Positions 16,279 through 24,951 of a stretch of DNA of 64,000 bases are shown piece by piece. Location of the stretch: contig JAGOBF010000003.1 of the NCBI GenBank assembly GCA_017983515.1, positions 62,001 to 126,000 of the forward strand. The letters are read 5' to 3'. Below the pieces are notes generated by a model, which saw only the letters and a program-made list of their open reading frames with translations, was not told where the DNA came from and ran no database searches. Each line of letters opens with the position of its first letter. Positions within the stretch are counted from its first letter, which is position 1. The stretch is from Promineifilum sp. (GTDB taxonomy: Bacteria; Chloroflexota; Anaerolineae; Promineifilales; Promineifilaceae). The translations under genes were made by a program, and so were the position numbers.

Positions 16279-17256
16279 TTAATTGAGCCGCTTCTTGAAC
16301 TCGGCCGTCAGGGCCGGGACGACCTTGAACAGGTCGCCGACGATACCGTAGCGGGCCATCTTGAAGATCGGCGCGTCGGGGTCTTTGTTGACGGCGACGA
16401 TGACCTTCGAGCTGCGCATACCAGCCTGGTGCTGAATAGCGCCGCTGATGCCGCAGGCCAGGTAGAGATCGGGGGCGACGGTCTTGCCCGTCTGGCCCAC
16501 CTGATGCTCGTAGGGAATCCAGCCGGCGTCGACGGTGGCTCGCGACGCGCCCAAGGCCGCGCCCAGCACCTGAGCCAATTCGCGCAGCGGTTCGAAGCCT
16601 TCCGGCCCGCCCACGCCGCGGCCGCCGCTGACGATCTTGCCGGCGTCGCTCAGACTGACCTGACCGCCTTTGCCCTCAAAGCCGATGATCTTGGTCGGGA
16701 TAGCGTCCTCGGCTACGGCCGCTTCGACCCTCTCCGGCGTGCCGGTCTTGCCCGTCGATTCGGCCTGGGCGAAGGCTCGGCTGCGCAAGGTTACAATCTG
16801 CGGCGCGCCCTTGACGAACGTCTCACACAGCAGCTTGCCGGTGTAGACGGCGCGTGTGGCCTTAACGGTTTGGCCCTCGACGGCCAGCTCGATGGCTTCG
16901 GCAATGACACCGGCATTCAGATCGGCTCCCGTCCATGCCGCCAAATCGCGGCCGAGCGTTGACGCGCCGAAGAACAGCGCGTCCGGTTGGCGTTCCTGGG
17001 CCAGCTTGACGACCAGCGGGCCGAAGGCCTCCAGGCGGTCGCCGGCCAACGTCGCGTCGTCGGCGGCGATAACCGCCTCTGCGCCCAGATCGAAAGCCTC
17101 TGTGGCCGCATCGGCCACGTTCTGGCCGAGAACCAGGGCGGTCAGGGGCGCGCCCAGATCAGTGGCGACGCCGCGCGCCGCGCCCAGCGCCTCGCGGCTG
17201 ATGGCGTTGATCACGCCGTCACGATTTTCGATGAATACCCACACTCCGCCGCTCAT
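16279..17256 (-). CDS. etfA: Electron transfer flavoprotein alpha subunit
   Basis: 325 residues. The C-terminal FAD domain is clear: SGGRGVGGPEGFEPL, then GASRATVDAGW, QVGQTGKTVAPDLYLACGISGAIQH and NKDPDAPIF. EtfAB takes electrons from acyl-CoA and related dehydrogenases and hands them to the membrane ETF oxidoreductase. Its ATG overlaps the etfB stop by 4 bases, so the subunits are coupled. No etf-QO gene is seen here, and the acyl-CoA dehydrogenase about 4 kb away is a likely partner. Confidence 0.96.
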   Translation of the reverse strand: MSGGVWVFIENRDGVINAISREALGAARGVATDLGAPLTALVLGQNVADAATEAFDLGAEAVIAADDATLAGDRLEAFGPLVVKLAQERQPDALFFGASTLGRDLAAWTGADLNAGVIAEAIELAVEGQTVKATRAVYTGKLLCETFVKGAPQIVTLRSRAFAQAESTGKTGTPERVEAAVAEDAIPTKIIGFEGKGGQVSLSDAGKIVSGGRGVGGPEGFEPLRELAQVLGAALGASRATVDAGWIPYEHQVGQTGKTVAPDLYLACGISGAIQHQAGMRSSKVIVAVNKDPDAPIFKMARYGIVGDLFKVVPALTAEFKKRLN

Positions 17257-18047
17257 ATGACCTTCTCCTCAAACAGTTTGTTGACCAGGATACGCGCCTG
17301 TTCCTCGACGCTGTCGGCGGTGATTATCTCGACCTCGCCCTCGCGCGGCGGGGGAGAGTAGACGTTCGACCAGTCGGATTTGGCCGCGGCCGCGCCGACT
17401 TCGTTGACGCCCACATCGCCGGCCGACCAGGTGGGAATGACGGCCTTGCTGGCCTTGCGGATGCCCATGAATGATGGGTAGCGCGGCTCATTGATTTCCT
17501 TTACCACACTGATGACGACCGGTAATTTGGTGGTGATCGTTTCCTTGCCGTCATCGGTCAGGCGTTCGACGGTGATCGTGTCGCCGTCCAGCGACCGGAT
17601 GGCCGAGACGTAGGTCAGCGGCGTCCAGCCCAGCACCCGAGCGGTCTGCACGGGCACGTGGCCGGAATCGCCGTCAATGGCCTGCTTGCCGAACAGGGCC
17701 ACTTTCACGTCGCCGATCTTGCCGATGGCTGCGGCCAGGGTGCGGGCCGTGCCCAATGTGTCGGAACCGGCCAACGCCGGATCGGAGACCAATACGGCCT
17801 CGGTGCAGCCCATCGCCAGGCAGGTCTTCAGCGCTTCATCGCTCGACGGATCGCCAACGCACAGGGCCACGGCATCCGTTGCGCCGCGATCTTCCTTGAA
17901 TTTAATCGCCTCTTCCACGGCGTACTCATCCCAGGGATTGACAACGTTGGGCTTGCCGCCGGGGTCTTCCCAGCTCACCGCGCCGTCCTTCACCGAGAAT
18001 ACCGCGGTCGTGCTGGGCGTTTGTTTCACACACACGACTACTTTCAT
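17253..18047 (-). CDS. etfB: Electron transfer flavoprotein beta subunit
   Basis: 264 residues beginning MKVVVCVKQTPSTTAVF, the family N-terminus. NPWDEYAVEEAIKFKE, the AMP-site segment and the recognition loop around PRYPSFMGIRKASK are present. GGAGGTTGG lies immediately upstream of the ATG ending at 18047. The open frame continues far upstream only because of high GC, so that extension is dropped. etfB precedes etfA in the transcript. Confidence 0.96.
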   Translation of the reverse strand: MKVVVCVKQTPSTTAVFSVKDGAVSWEDPGGKPNVVNPWDEYAVEEAIKFKEDRGATDAVALCVGDPSSDEALKTCLAMGCTEAVLVSDPALAGSDTLGTARTLAAAIGKIGDVKVALFGKQAIDGDSGHVPVQTARVLGWTPLTYVSAIRSLDGDTITVERLTDDGKETITTKLPVVISVVKEINEPRYPSFMGIRKASKAVIPTWSAGDVGVNEVGAAAAKSDWSNVYSPPPREGEVEIITADSVEEQARILVNKLFEEKVI

Positions 18048-18088
18048 ATTCCAACCTCCATCAGAGTTCCAAAATGGATATATTTCTT

Positions 18089-18655
18089 TCAGACAGACAA
18101 CTCTTCGGCCGCCGTCGCGGGCGTTTCGGTCGCGGCGTTGGGCGTCGGGTTTTCGACAAGTGCCGGGTTCATGACCCGCACGCGCTCGGCCATTTCGCCG
18201 TCGGCGAAGACCAGCGTCATATCGCGCCAGGTGAAATCTTCGATGCGGGCGGCCTCGCGCACGGCGCGGCGCTCGGGCAGTTCGGCGGCCGAGGCGAGCC
18301 GCACCAGCGCCCAGCGAACAAACGCGCCGCCGGCCAGGCCGAAAAGCAGCCCCACCAGCAGCCGCAGCCACCCGGAATCGACAGGCAGGACGGCCAGAGC
18401 CAGGATTGCCGACAGCAGGGTCGTGGCGACGGCCGTGGGCCAACTAAGCCGCAGCAAACGCTCCTCTTGGCCGGAGCGCCGCGCCAGCCGGCGAGCGCAC
18501 TCGGCACACAGGGGAACATCTACCCGGCGCGTGAGTTGACCGCGACGTTTTTGTAAGGTCAGGCGTTCTCCGGCCGGTTGCCCACAGGCAACGCACACGG
18601 CCAGAAAGTGCACCGTCTCGCCGGGACGTACCCGGAGCGTTAGCTGTCGTTCCAT
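18089..18655 (-). CDS. Membrane protein with N-terminal Cys pairs
   Basis: 188 residues from MERQLTLRV. Two Cys pairs (CVACGQ and CAEC) about 35 residues apart look like a treble-clef or zinc-ribbon domain. Two adjacent membrane helices follow (about residues 75-93 and 97-118), then a cytosolic tail that ends Ala/Glu/Thr-rich. No family is recognised. It lies 41 bases upstream of etfB on the same strand, but no functional tie is evident. An in-frame ATG 27 bases upstream (18682) sits at the edge of an inverted repeat. Confidence 0.6.
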   Translation of the reverse strand: MERQLTLRVRPGETVHFLAVCVACGQPAGERLTLQKRRGQLTRRVDVPLCAECARRLARRSGQEERLLRLSWPTAVATTLLSAILALAVLPVDSGWLRLLVGLLFGLAGGAFVRWALVRLASAAELPERRAVREAARIEDFTWRDMTLVFADGEMAERVRVMNPALVENPTPNAATETPATAAEELSV

Positions 18656-18682
18656 CTTAATCGGCCGCCGCACATCTGTCAT

Positions 18683-18718
18683 GTGTCATGTGTCAGTATT
18701 TGGGGTGACACATGACAC
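18683..18718. repeat. Perfect 13-bp inverted repeat
   Basis: GTGTCATGTGTCA (18683-18695) and TGACACATGACAC (18706-18718) are exact complements around a 10-base loop. Like the CAGT-type elements, each arm is built from two near-copies of a short word. It lies between divergent genes. Confidence 0.7.
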
Positions 18719-18907
18719 CATTCGGAAGGGTCGGGGCGGGTTTGTACGGGGTACTCACGCTCGTTATTATATTGCCGCAATGCGTTATGGGCAATGAGAG
18801 GGATTGAGGGACGGGATTTGCCGATCGTTGCCGTTTTGCGGTTGTCGGGCTAATCTTCGGAACTCGCCGGCCGGGCAGCGTGACCGGAAACTGGTGGGCT
18901 CCGGCCG

Positions 18908-19879
18908 ATGGACAGGCTTATGGCTCGATTAATCGCTCGCAAACTACTCCTCATGGTGCTCATCCTGGCGGCGTTGAACTATGTCGCCTACCATTATGCC
19001 ATCCGCCATCCGGGCCTTCTCCTTTATCCTTTCAGTAATTTCACCGACCCTGATGCCGAGTTGCCTGAGAGCCAATACCCTGCCTATGTTCAGGCCGTGT
19101 TGCGAGGCGATCTGGGGGAAGTAGCCGGCACGCCCGTGACGGAGATTATCCGGGAGCCGATTCGTAACAGCCTTGTGCTGCTGGCGGCTGCCGTGGCAAC
19201 GACGGTGATTGTGGGCTTGACGCTGGGTTTCTTGTCGATCTCGCCCCACACCTGGCGCTTGCGTCCCTGGGCGCTGGTGATCCTGGCCACCGGCTCATCC
19301 ATGCCGGGCTTCGTGTTGGGGGCGATCATCCTTTCCTCGCTTGTCTATTACCAACTCTATGCCGGCCGCGGGACGACATTGCTGCCCATCAGTGGTTACG
19401 GCCTGGACAGCCACATCGTGCTGCCGGTCATCGTATTGTCCATCCAGCCCACCTTCCATCTGGCCAAGGTGATAACCGGCTTGCTGGAGAACGAACTGCA
19501 GCGGGATTATATCCAGGTCGCCAACAGCAAGGGGTTGACCTGGTGGCAGATCATCCGGCGACATGCCTGGCCCAGCATCTTGTCGCCGGTGCTGATCACG
19601 ATGGGCGAGGCGCTGCGGCTGATGGTGGGCGCGCTGGTCATCGTCGAGGCCATCTTTCTATGGCCGGGGATCGGTCGCATCATGCTCTATTCCATCGGCT
19701 TACGCCTGGATGCCGGGCCGGCCGGGGTCTTCTTCGGCAATCCCAATTTGATCGCCGTGCTGGCTGTCATCATGGGCAGTTGGCTGTTGATCGCCGACCT
19801 GATCGCCGCTGTGCTGGCCTATCGGCTTGATCCACGCCTCAGCATCGCCGCAGAAAAGACCGAAGCCATGCCGGCCTAG
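18908..19879 (+). CDS. Dpp/Opp-type ABC transporter permease (DppB-like)
   Basis: 323 residues and six predicted helices. The first helix is at about 12-30, followed by the periplasmic segment usual for DppB. The EAA loop near residue 200 (YIQVANSKGLTWWQIIRRHAWP) contacts the ATPase. It is paired with the DppC-like gene 16 bases downstream. The substrate could be a peptide, nickel or a sugar. No ATPase or binding protein is adjacent, so these must be encoded elsewhere. Confidence 0.87.
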   Translation: MDRLMARLIARKLLLMVLILAALNYVAYHYAIRHPGLLLYPFSNFTDPDAELPESQYPAYVQAVLRGDLGEVAGTPVTEIIREPIRNSLVLLAAAVATTVIVGLTLGFLSISPHTWRLRPWALVILATGSSMPGFVLGAIILSSLVYYQLYAGRGTTLLPISGYGLDSHIVLPVIVLSIQPTFHLAKVITGLLENELQRDYIQVANSKGLTWWQIIRRHAWPSILSPVLITMGEALRLMVGALVIVEAIFLWPGIGRIMLYSIGLRLDAGPAGVFFGNPNLIAVLAVIMGSWLLIADLIAAVLAYRLDPRLSIAAEKTEAMPA

Positions 19880-19895
19880 GTCACGCCGCACTGCC

Positions 19896-20861
19896 ATGAA
19901 CAAGACCTTCACCCGCAACTATCCGCTATGGATCGGCCTGATCCTGACCAGCCTGTTTCTGCTGGTCGCCGTTTTCGGCCCGCGGCTGGCCCCTCACAAT
20001 CCGTTGGAAACCATTACCGATGTATTCCGCATCGGTGACAACGCCTACATCCCGTCGGTGCGGCCGGTGCCGCCGCTGACGCTCGATCAATTTGTTCTGG
20101 GAACCGACATCGGTGGCCGGGATTTATTCAGCCGGTTGCTGTGGGCCGTGCGGCCGACGCTGCTTCTATGTTTCATCATCGCCGCACTGCGCATCATCCT
20201 GGGCGTCGCGCTTGGTCTGGCCGCCGGCTGGTTCGGCGGGGCGGTTTCGCGGGTGATTGAGATATTGATCGACGTGAGCCTGGCCGTGCCTATTTTGCTA
20301 TTTGCCCTGGCGATCATCTCCTTTATCGGCGAGCACGAGTTGCGGACGTTTATCCTGGCCCTGGTGACGACCGGTTGGGCGGGCACGGCCGTCTTCGTCA
20401 GGAACAGCACCCTGCTGATCAAAAAGGAACCCTATATCGACGGGGCCCGGGCACTGGGCGCGTCGCCGGGCCGTATCCTGGGCCGGCATGTGTTGCCCCA
20501 GCTATGGCCCACACTGCCGGCGCTCATTTCGTTCGAGTTGGCGGCCACGCTGCTGGTGATCGGCGAGTTGGGATTCCTGGGACTATTTATCGGCGAAGCT
20601 TTCGTCATCATGGGTGCCAGCGGCGAAATGAATGAAACGGCCATTGGAATAACCGCCAATTATCCGGAATTGGCCCAGATGATGTCGAACTTCTGGAGCA
20701 AGATGATCCGCACCCCTTGGGAAGTGGTCTTTGTGGGCTCGGCCGTCTTTCTGTTGATCTTCGCCTTCAACATGTTGGGTGAAGGATTGCGGCGGCAGAT
20801 GGACATTACCCGTTCGCGGGGGTGGCGCCGGCGACGGCGGCCGAGAGTCGGCGCGGAGTAG
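19896..20861 (+). CDS. Dpp/Opp-type ABC transporter permease (DppC-like)
   Basis: 321 residues from MNKTFTRNYPLW. DppC features are the N-terminal helix, the LGTDIGGRDLFSRLLWAVR segment before the transport core, and the EAA loop YIDGARALGASPGRILGRHVLP. A second periplasmic insertion (about 230-265) is larger than usual. The ATG at 19896 follows the DppB stop by 16 bases. The frame is open 23 codons further upstream inside dppB, but that part is not DppC-like. Confidence 0.87.
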   Translation: MNKTFTRNYPLWIGLILTSLFLLVAVFGPRLAPHNPLETITDVFRIGDNAYIPSVRPVPPLTLDQFVLGTDIGGRDLFSRLLWAVRPTLLLCFIIAALRIILGVALGLAAGWFGGAVSRVIEILIDVSLAVPILLFALAIISFIGEHELRTFILALVTTGWAGTAVFVRNSTLLIKKEPYIDGARALGASPGRILGRHVLPQLWPTLPALISFELAATLLVIGELGFLGLFIGEAFVIMGASGEMNETAIGITANYPELAQMMSNFWSKMIRTPWEVVFVGSAVFLLIFAFNMLGEGLRRQMDITRSRGWRRRRRPRVGAE

Positions 20862-20862
20862 G

Positions 20863-20892
20863 TTGACCATTCAAATCACTTGGCGTTATCAT
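20863..20892 (+). promoter_or_regulatory. Candidate promoter
   Basis: TTGACC (20863-20868), an 18-base spacer and TATCAT (20887-20892) lie 20 bases before the next start codon. TATCAT is the same -10 as in the gntR promoter. Confidence 0.4.
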
Positions 20893-20912
20893 GATGATGA
20901 AGATAGAAAAGT

Positions 20913-21638
20913 ATGGCTAACATTGAACCCAGTACGCCCGGCGACCCCCGCCCCCCTGGCCGTCCGTCAGGCCAATTCAAGATGTGGCGAAGGCCGCCTC
21001 CCTCAACCGAAGTTAGGTCAGATCGCCGGATACGAAAATGGTCCGAACTCTGGGAAACGGTCGTCTTGTCTATCGCCACATTGATCACGGCCTGGGCCGG
21101 CTACGAGGCCGGCAAGTGGAACGGGGCACAGGCCTCGCTCACCCGCCAGGCGACGATAATGAGCATCGATTCGACGCGCCTGACGGCCGAGGCCCAGCAA
21201 TCGCTGCTGGTCGACATCGGGCTGTTCACCAACTGGGTTAATGCGGTCGGAAACGACGATAGGCGCTTGGCCGACTTCTATCGCGCTCGCTTTCGCGACG
21301 AGTTCCGGCCGGCGTTCGATGCCTGGCTCGAAACCCGGCCGCTGGAGCAGTTGGATGCCCCCGCCAGCCCGTTTGACATGCCAATTTACCGGCTGAGCAA
21401 ACGGGATCAGGCGCAGGCGCATCTTCGGGAGTCGGGGCAGCTGACCCAGAGCGCCGAAAGTGCCGGCGCCATCGGCGATCAATATACGCTATCAATCGTC
21501 ATCCTGGCCGGGGCCTTGTTGTTGGCCGGGCTGGCCAATCGTTTCGAATGGGTGGAGTTGCGCGCAGTGGTGGTGGTCGTGGCGCTGGTGGTGTTATTGT
21601 TCAGTATCGTGAATATTATTCAACTGCCGACGATCTGA
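20913..21638 (+). CDS. Membrane protein with N-terminal and paired C-terminal helices
   Basis: 241 residues, not recognised as a named family. A proline-rich, positively charged start of about 40 residues leads to one helix (about 47-66). A long, mostly helical soluble region (about 70-190) follows, then two hydrophobic C-terminal helices (about 193-211 and 217-236). The layout resembles DUF4337-type bacterial membrane proteins, but that is only a resemblance. It has a probable promoter of its own. Confidence 0.65.
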   Translation: MANIEPSTPGDPRPPGRPSGQFKMWRRPPPSTEVRSDRRIRKWSELWETVVLSIATLITAWAGYEAGKWNGAQASLTRQATIMSIDSTRLTAEAQQSLLVDIGLFTNWVNAVGNDDRRLADFYRARFRDEFRPAFDAWLETRPLEQLDAPASPFDMPIYRLSKRDQAQAHLRESGQLTQSAESAGAIGDQYTLSIVILAGALLLAGLANRFEWVELRAVVVVVALVVLLFSIVNIIQLPTI

Positions 21639-21740
21639 GATGCCCCATCTATGGGCCGAATGCCGTTCGCGCTGCCCGAACCGGGGATGACGGCCGCTGT
21701 TTCGTGAGGCTCGCCCTAATCAGAATTGAGGTAACAAGCA

Positions 21741-22949
<1,209 letters not shown>

Positions 22950-23023
22950 CCGGATTGCCAGGCGGCCGACGCCCGGCCAATTAGTCGCCTTGATGTGGGC
23001 CAACCCGGAAATGTCTTTGCCGG

Positions 23024-23052
23024 TTGACAGAGAGACCGGCATTGCTTAAAGT
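23024..23052 (+). promoter_or_regulatory. Promoter of the DUF6325/SHOCT pair
   Basis: A perfect TTGACA -35 (23024-23029), a 17-base spacer and TAAAGT (23047-23052) sit 45 bases before the ATG at 23097. Confidence 0.55.
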
Positions 23053-23096
23053 CAATCCGGCAGCTTTCACTGCACCAAATCACGGAGAAAACCAAT

Positions 23097-23519
23097 ATGG
23101 AAGTAGGACCAGTTGAATACATCGCGATCGACTTTCCCGGCAACAAGTTCAACGGCGAAATCATTCCCGCTCTTCAGGAGTTGGTTGACAATGGAACCGT
23201 TCATATCATCGATCTGATCGTCGTTCAGAAAGACGGCGATGGGAATGTGGCCGTTCTGGAAGTTGATGAAATGGGAGAAGGGGCCGCCGCCTTCCTGGGA
23301 CTTGATTATGAAGTTCAAGGGCTATTGAATGAGGAAGACCTGGAGCTGATCGCCGGGCAATTGCCCAAAAATTCCACGGCCGCGCTGATGGTCTGGGAAA
23401 ACGTCTGGGCGACGCGATTTGCCCAGGCGGTGCGCAACGCCAACGGGATCATCGTCGATAACGCCCGCATTCCGCACGACATCGTGACCGCGGCGATTGA
23501 ATACACTGAAGCACAATGA
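23097..23519 (+). CDS. DUF6325-like protein (DUF1269-related)
   Basis: 140 residues, acidic and soluble. It opens with GPVEYIAIDFPGNKFNGEI and has HIIDLIVVQKDGDGNV and a C-terminal RIPHDIV, the pattern of DUF6325 proteins, which look like ferredoxin-fold stress proteins. Function is unknown. It is followed after 25 bases by a SHOCT-domain gene; the pair recurs in many bacteria, sometimes with phage-shock or envelope-stress genes (family knowledge). Confidence 0.8.
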   Translation: MEVGPVEYIAIDFPGNKFNGEIIPALQELVDNGTVHIIDLIVVQKDGDGNVAVLEVDEMGEGAAAFLGLDYEVQGLLNEEDLELIAGQLPKNSTAALMVWENVWATRFAQAVRNANGIIVDNARIPHDIVTAAIEYTEAQ

Positions 23520-23544
23520 TTAACCATATACAGAGAGGCATGGC

Positions 23545-23874
23545 ATGAGAAGACGACGTGGACCCGGTTTGGTAGGCACGATGGCCCGCACGGCGGTCAT
23601 TGCTGGAACGGCAACAGCCGTATCGCAAAACGTATCCAGCTCGATGCACGCAACAGCCCAGGCCAAGGCCGACCAACAGCAAGCACAAATGGATGCCGCC
23701 GCCCAACAGGCCGTGGCCCAACAACAGGCAATGATGGCCCAGCCACTCGCTCCGGCGGCGGCGCCGGCCGGCGGCGATATGTTGACCAAACTGACTGAGT
23801 TAGTCAAGATGAAGGAAGCCGGCTTCCTGACGGATGCAGAGTTCAGCGCGGCCAAGGCCAAATTGCTGTCCTAG
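23545..23874 (+). CDS. SHOCT-domain protein
   Basis: 109 residues. The N-terminus is basic and weakly hydrophobic. The middle (about 40-75) is Gln/Ala-rich and probably coiled or disordered. The last 30 residues (LTKLTELVKMKEAGFLTDAEFSAAKAKLL) are a clear SHOCT domain, a short helical hairpin at protein C-termini. It is the second gene of a two-gene transcript and is followed by an intrinsic terminator. Confidence 0.85.
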   Translation: MRRRRGPGLVGTMARTAVIAGTATAVSQNVSSSMHATAQAKADQQQAQMDAAAQQAVAQQQAMMAQPLAPAAAPAGGDMLTKLTELVKMKEAGFLTDAEFSAAKAKLLS

Positions 23875-23900
23875 TCGGCAGCAGTGAGCGCGTTCTGTCC

Positions 23901-23934
23901 AACGGTCATACCCGCAAGGGTACGGCCGTTTTTT
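23901..23934 (+). terminator. Intrinsic terminator
   Basis: AACGG...CCGTT encloses TACCC-GCAA-GGGTA, a stem with one internal loop and a GNRA-type tetraloop. Six T follow directly (23929-23934). Confidence 0.88.
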
Positions 23935-24033
23935 ATCGGCGGGTAAGCCAGCATCCCATTTTGATGACCCCGCGGACGAGAAATATGCCTCGGATAGATG
24001 CCATTCGGATGTGTACCGACTATAGTTTACGGC

Positions 24034-24816
24034 ATGGAAGTAACAGACAAAGTCGCTTTGATCACGGGCGCAGGCTCGGGACTGGGCCAGGCAGCAGCCG
24101 TACGATTGGCTGAGGCCGGGGCAAAGATAGCTGCCCTGGGTCGCACCGGTGATGATTTGCAAGCGACTGTTGATCGCATCATTGAAGGCGGTGGCCAGGC
24201 CGTGGTCGTGGAAGCCGACATCTCGCAGCCGGAGGAGATGCAGGCGGCCGTCGAACAGATCAATAAGCAGTGGGGACGGCTAGATATCGTCTTCGCCAAC
24301 GCCGGTATCAATGGCGTATGGGCCCCTATTGAAGAGCTGACTCCGGAGGAGTGGGCCACGACGCTGGCCGTCAATCTGACGGGTACGTTTCTGACGATTA
24401 AGTATGCCGTGCCCCTGCTGAAGCGGCAGGGCGGGTCGGTAGTCATCACCTCTTCGGTGAACGGTACGCGTATGTTCAGCAACGCCGGCGCATCGGCCTA
24501 TAGCGCTAGTAAGGCGGGTCAGGTGGCCCTGGCTAAAATGGCCGCCCTGGAGTTGGCTAAACACAAGATTCGGGTCAACGTGATTTGCCCCGGCTGGATC
24601 CAGACGGAGATCGATGACAGCACGGAAAAGCGAAACGTCGTTGAGGCCAGGGAGCCGGTGCAATACCCGGAGGGTGTGGTGCCCCTGACCGACGGCCGCC
24701 CCGGCACGCCGGAGCAGGTGGCCGAACTGGTGCTATTTCTGGCTTCGGACGCATCAAGCCATATTTCGGGCACCGAGGTGTGGATCGATGGGGCGCAGTC
24801 CTTGCTGCAAGGCTGA
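24034..24816 (+). CDS. Short-chain dehydrogenase/reductase
   Basis: 260 residues of the classical SDR fold. The cofactor loop is GAGSGLGQ, NAG appears as ANAGING, the catalytic Ser lies in VITSSVNG and Tyr/Lys in YSASKAGQ. It ends with the usual SHISGTEVWIDGAQSL. Acidic or basic residues after strand 2 do not settle NAD versus NADP, and the substrate is unknown. No ribosome site precedes the ATG; instead TATAGT ends 7 bases before it, so the mRNA may be leaderless. Confidence 0.92.
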   Translation: MEVTDKVALITGAGSGLGQAAAVRLAEAGAKIAALGRTGDDLQATVDRIIEGGGQAVVVEADISQPEEMQAAVEQINKQWGRLDIVFANAGINGVWAPIEELTPEEWATTLAVNLTGTFLTIKYAVPLLKRQGGSVVITSSVNGTRMFSNAGASAYSASKAGQVALAKMAALELAKHKIRVNVICPGWIQTEIDDSTEKRNVVEAREPVQYPEGVVPLTDGRPGTPEQVAELVLFLASDASSHISGTEVWIDGAQSLLQG

Positions 24817-24840
24817 AATCCAAACAGAAGTAATATGGGC

Positions 24841-24873
24841 GGGGCACTGGGGAACTTTCCTGTGCCCCTTTTG
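24841..24873 (+). terminator. Intrinsic terminator after the SDR gene
   Basis: GGGGCAC (24841-24847) and GTGCCCC (24862-24868) form a 7-bp stem with a 14-base loop, followed by TTTTGTTT. Confidence 0.7.
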
Positions 24874-24951
24874 TTTGCTAGAACCATTGACGTCGAGCCG
24901 TTCTCGGCGGCCGGGAGAAGATTTGTGTTAAAGGAACTGGGTGGAACGGTT

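Noticed and set aside
18048..18443. Upstream extension of etfB
   Set aside because: It overlaps the neighbouring membrane-protein gene in another frame. The strong ribosome site supports the start at 18047.
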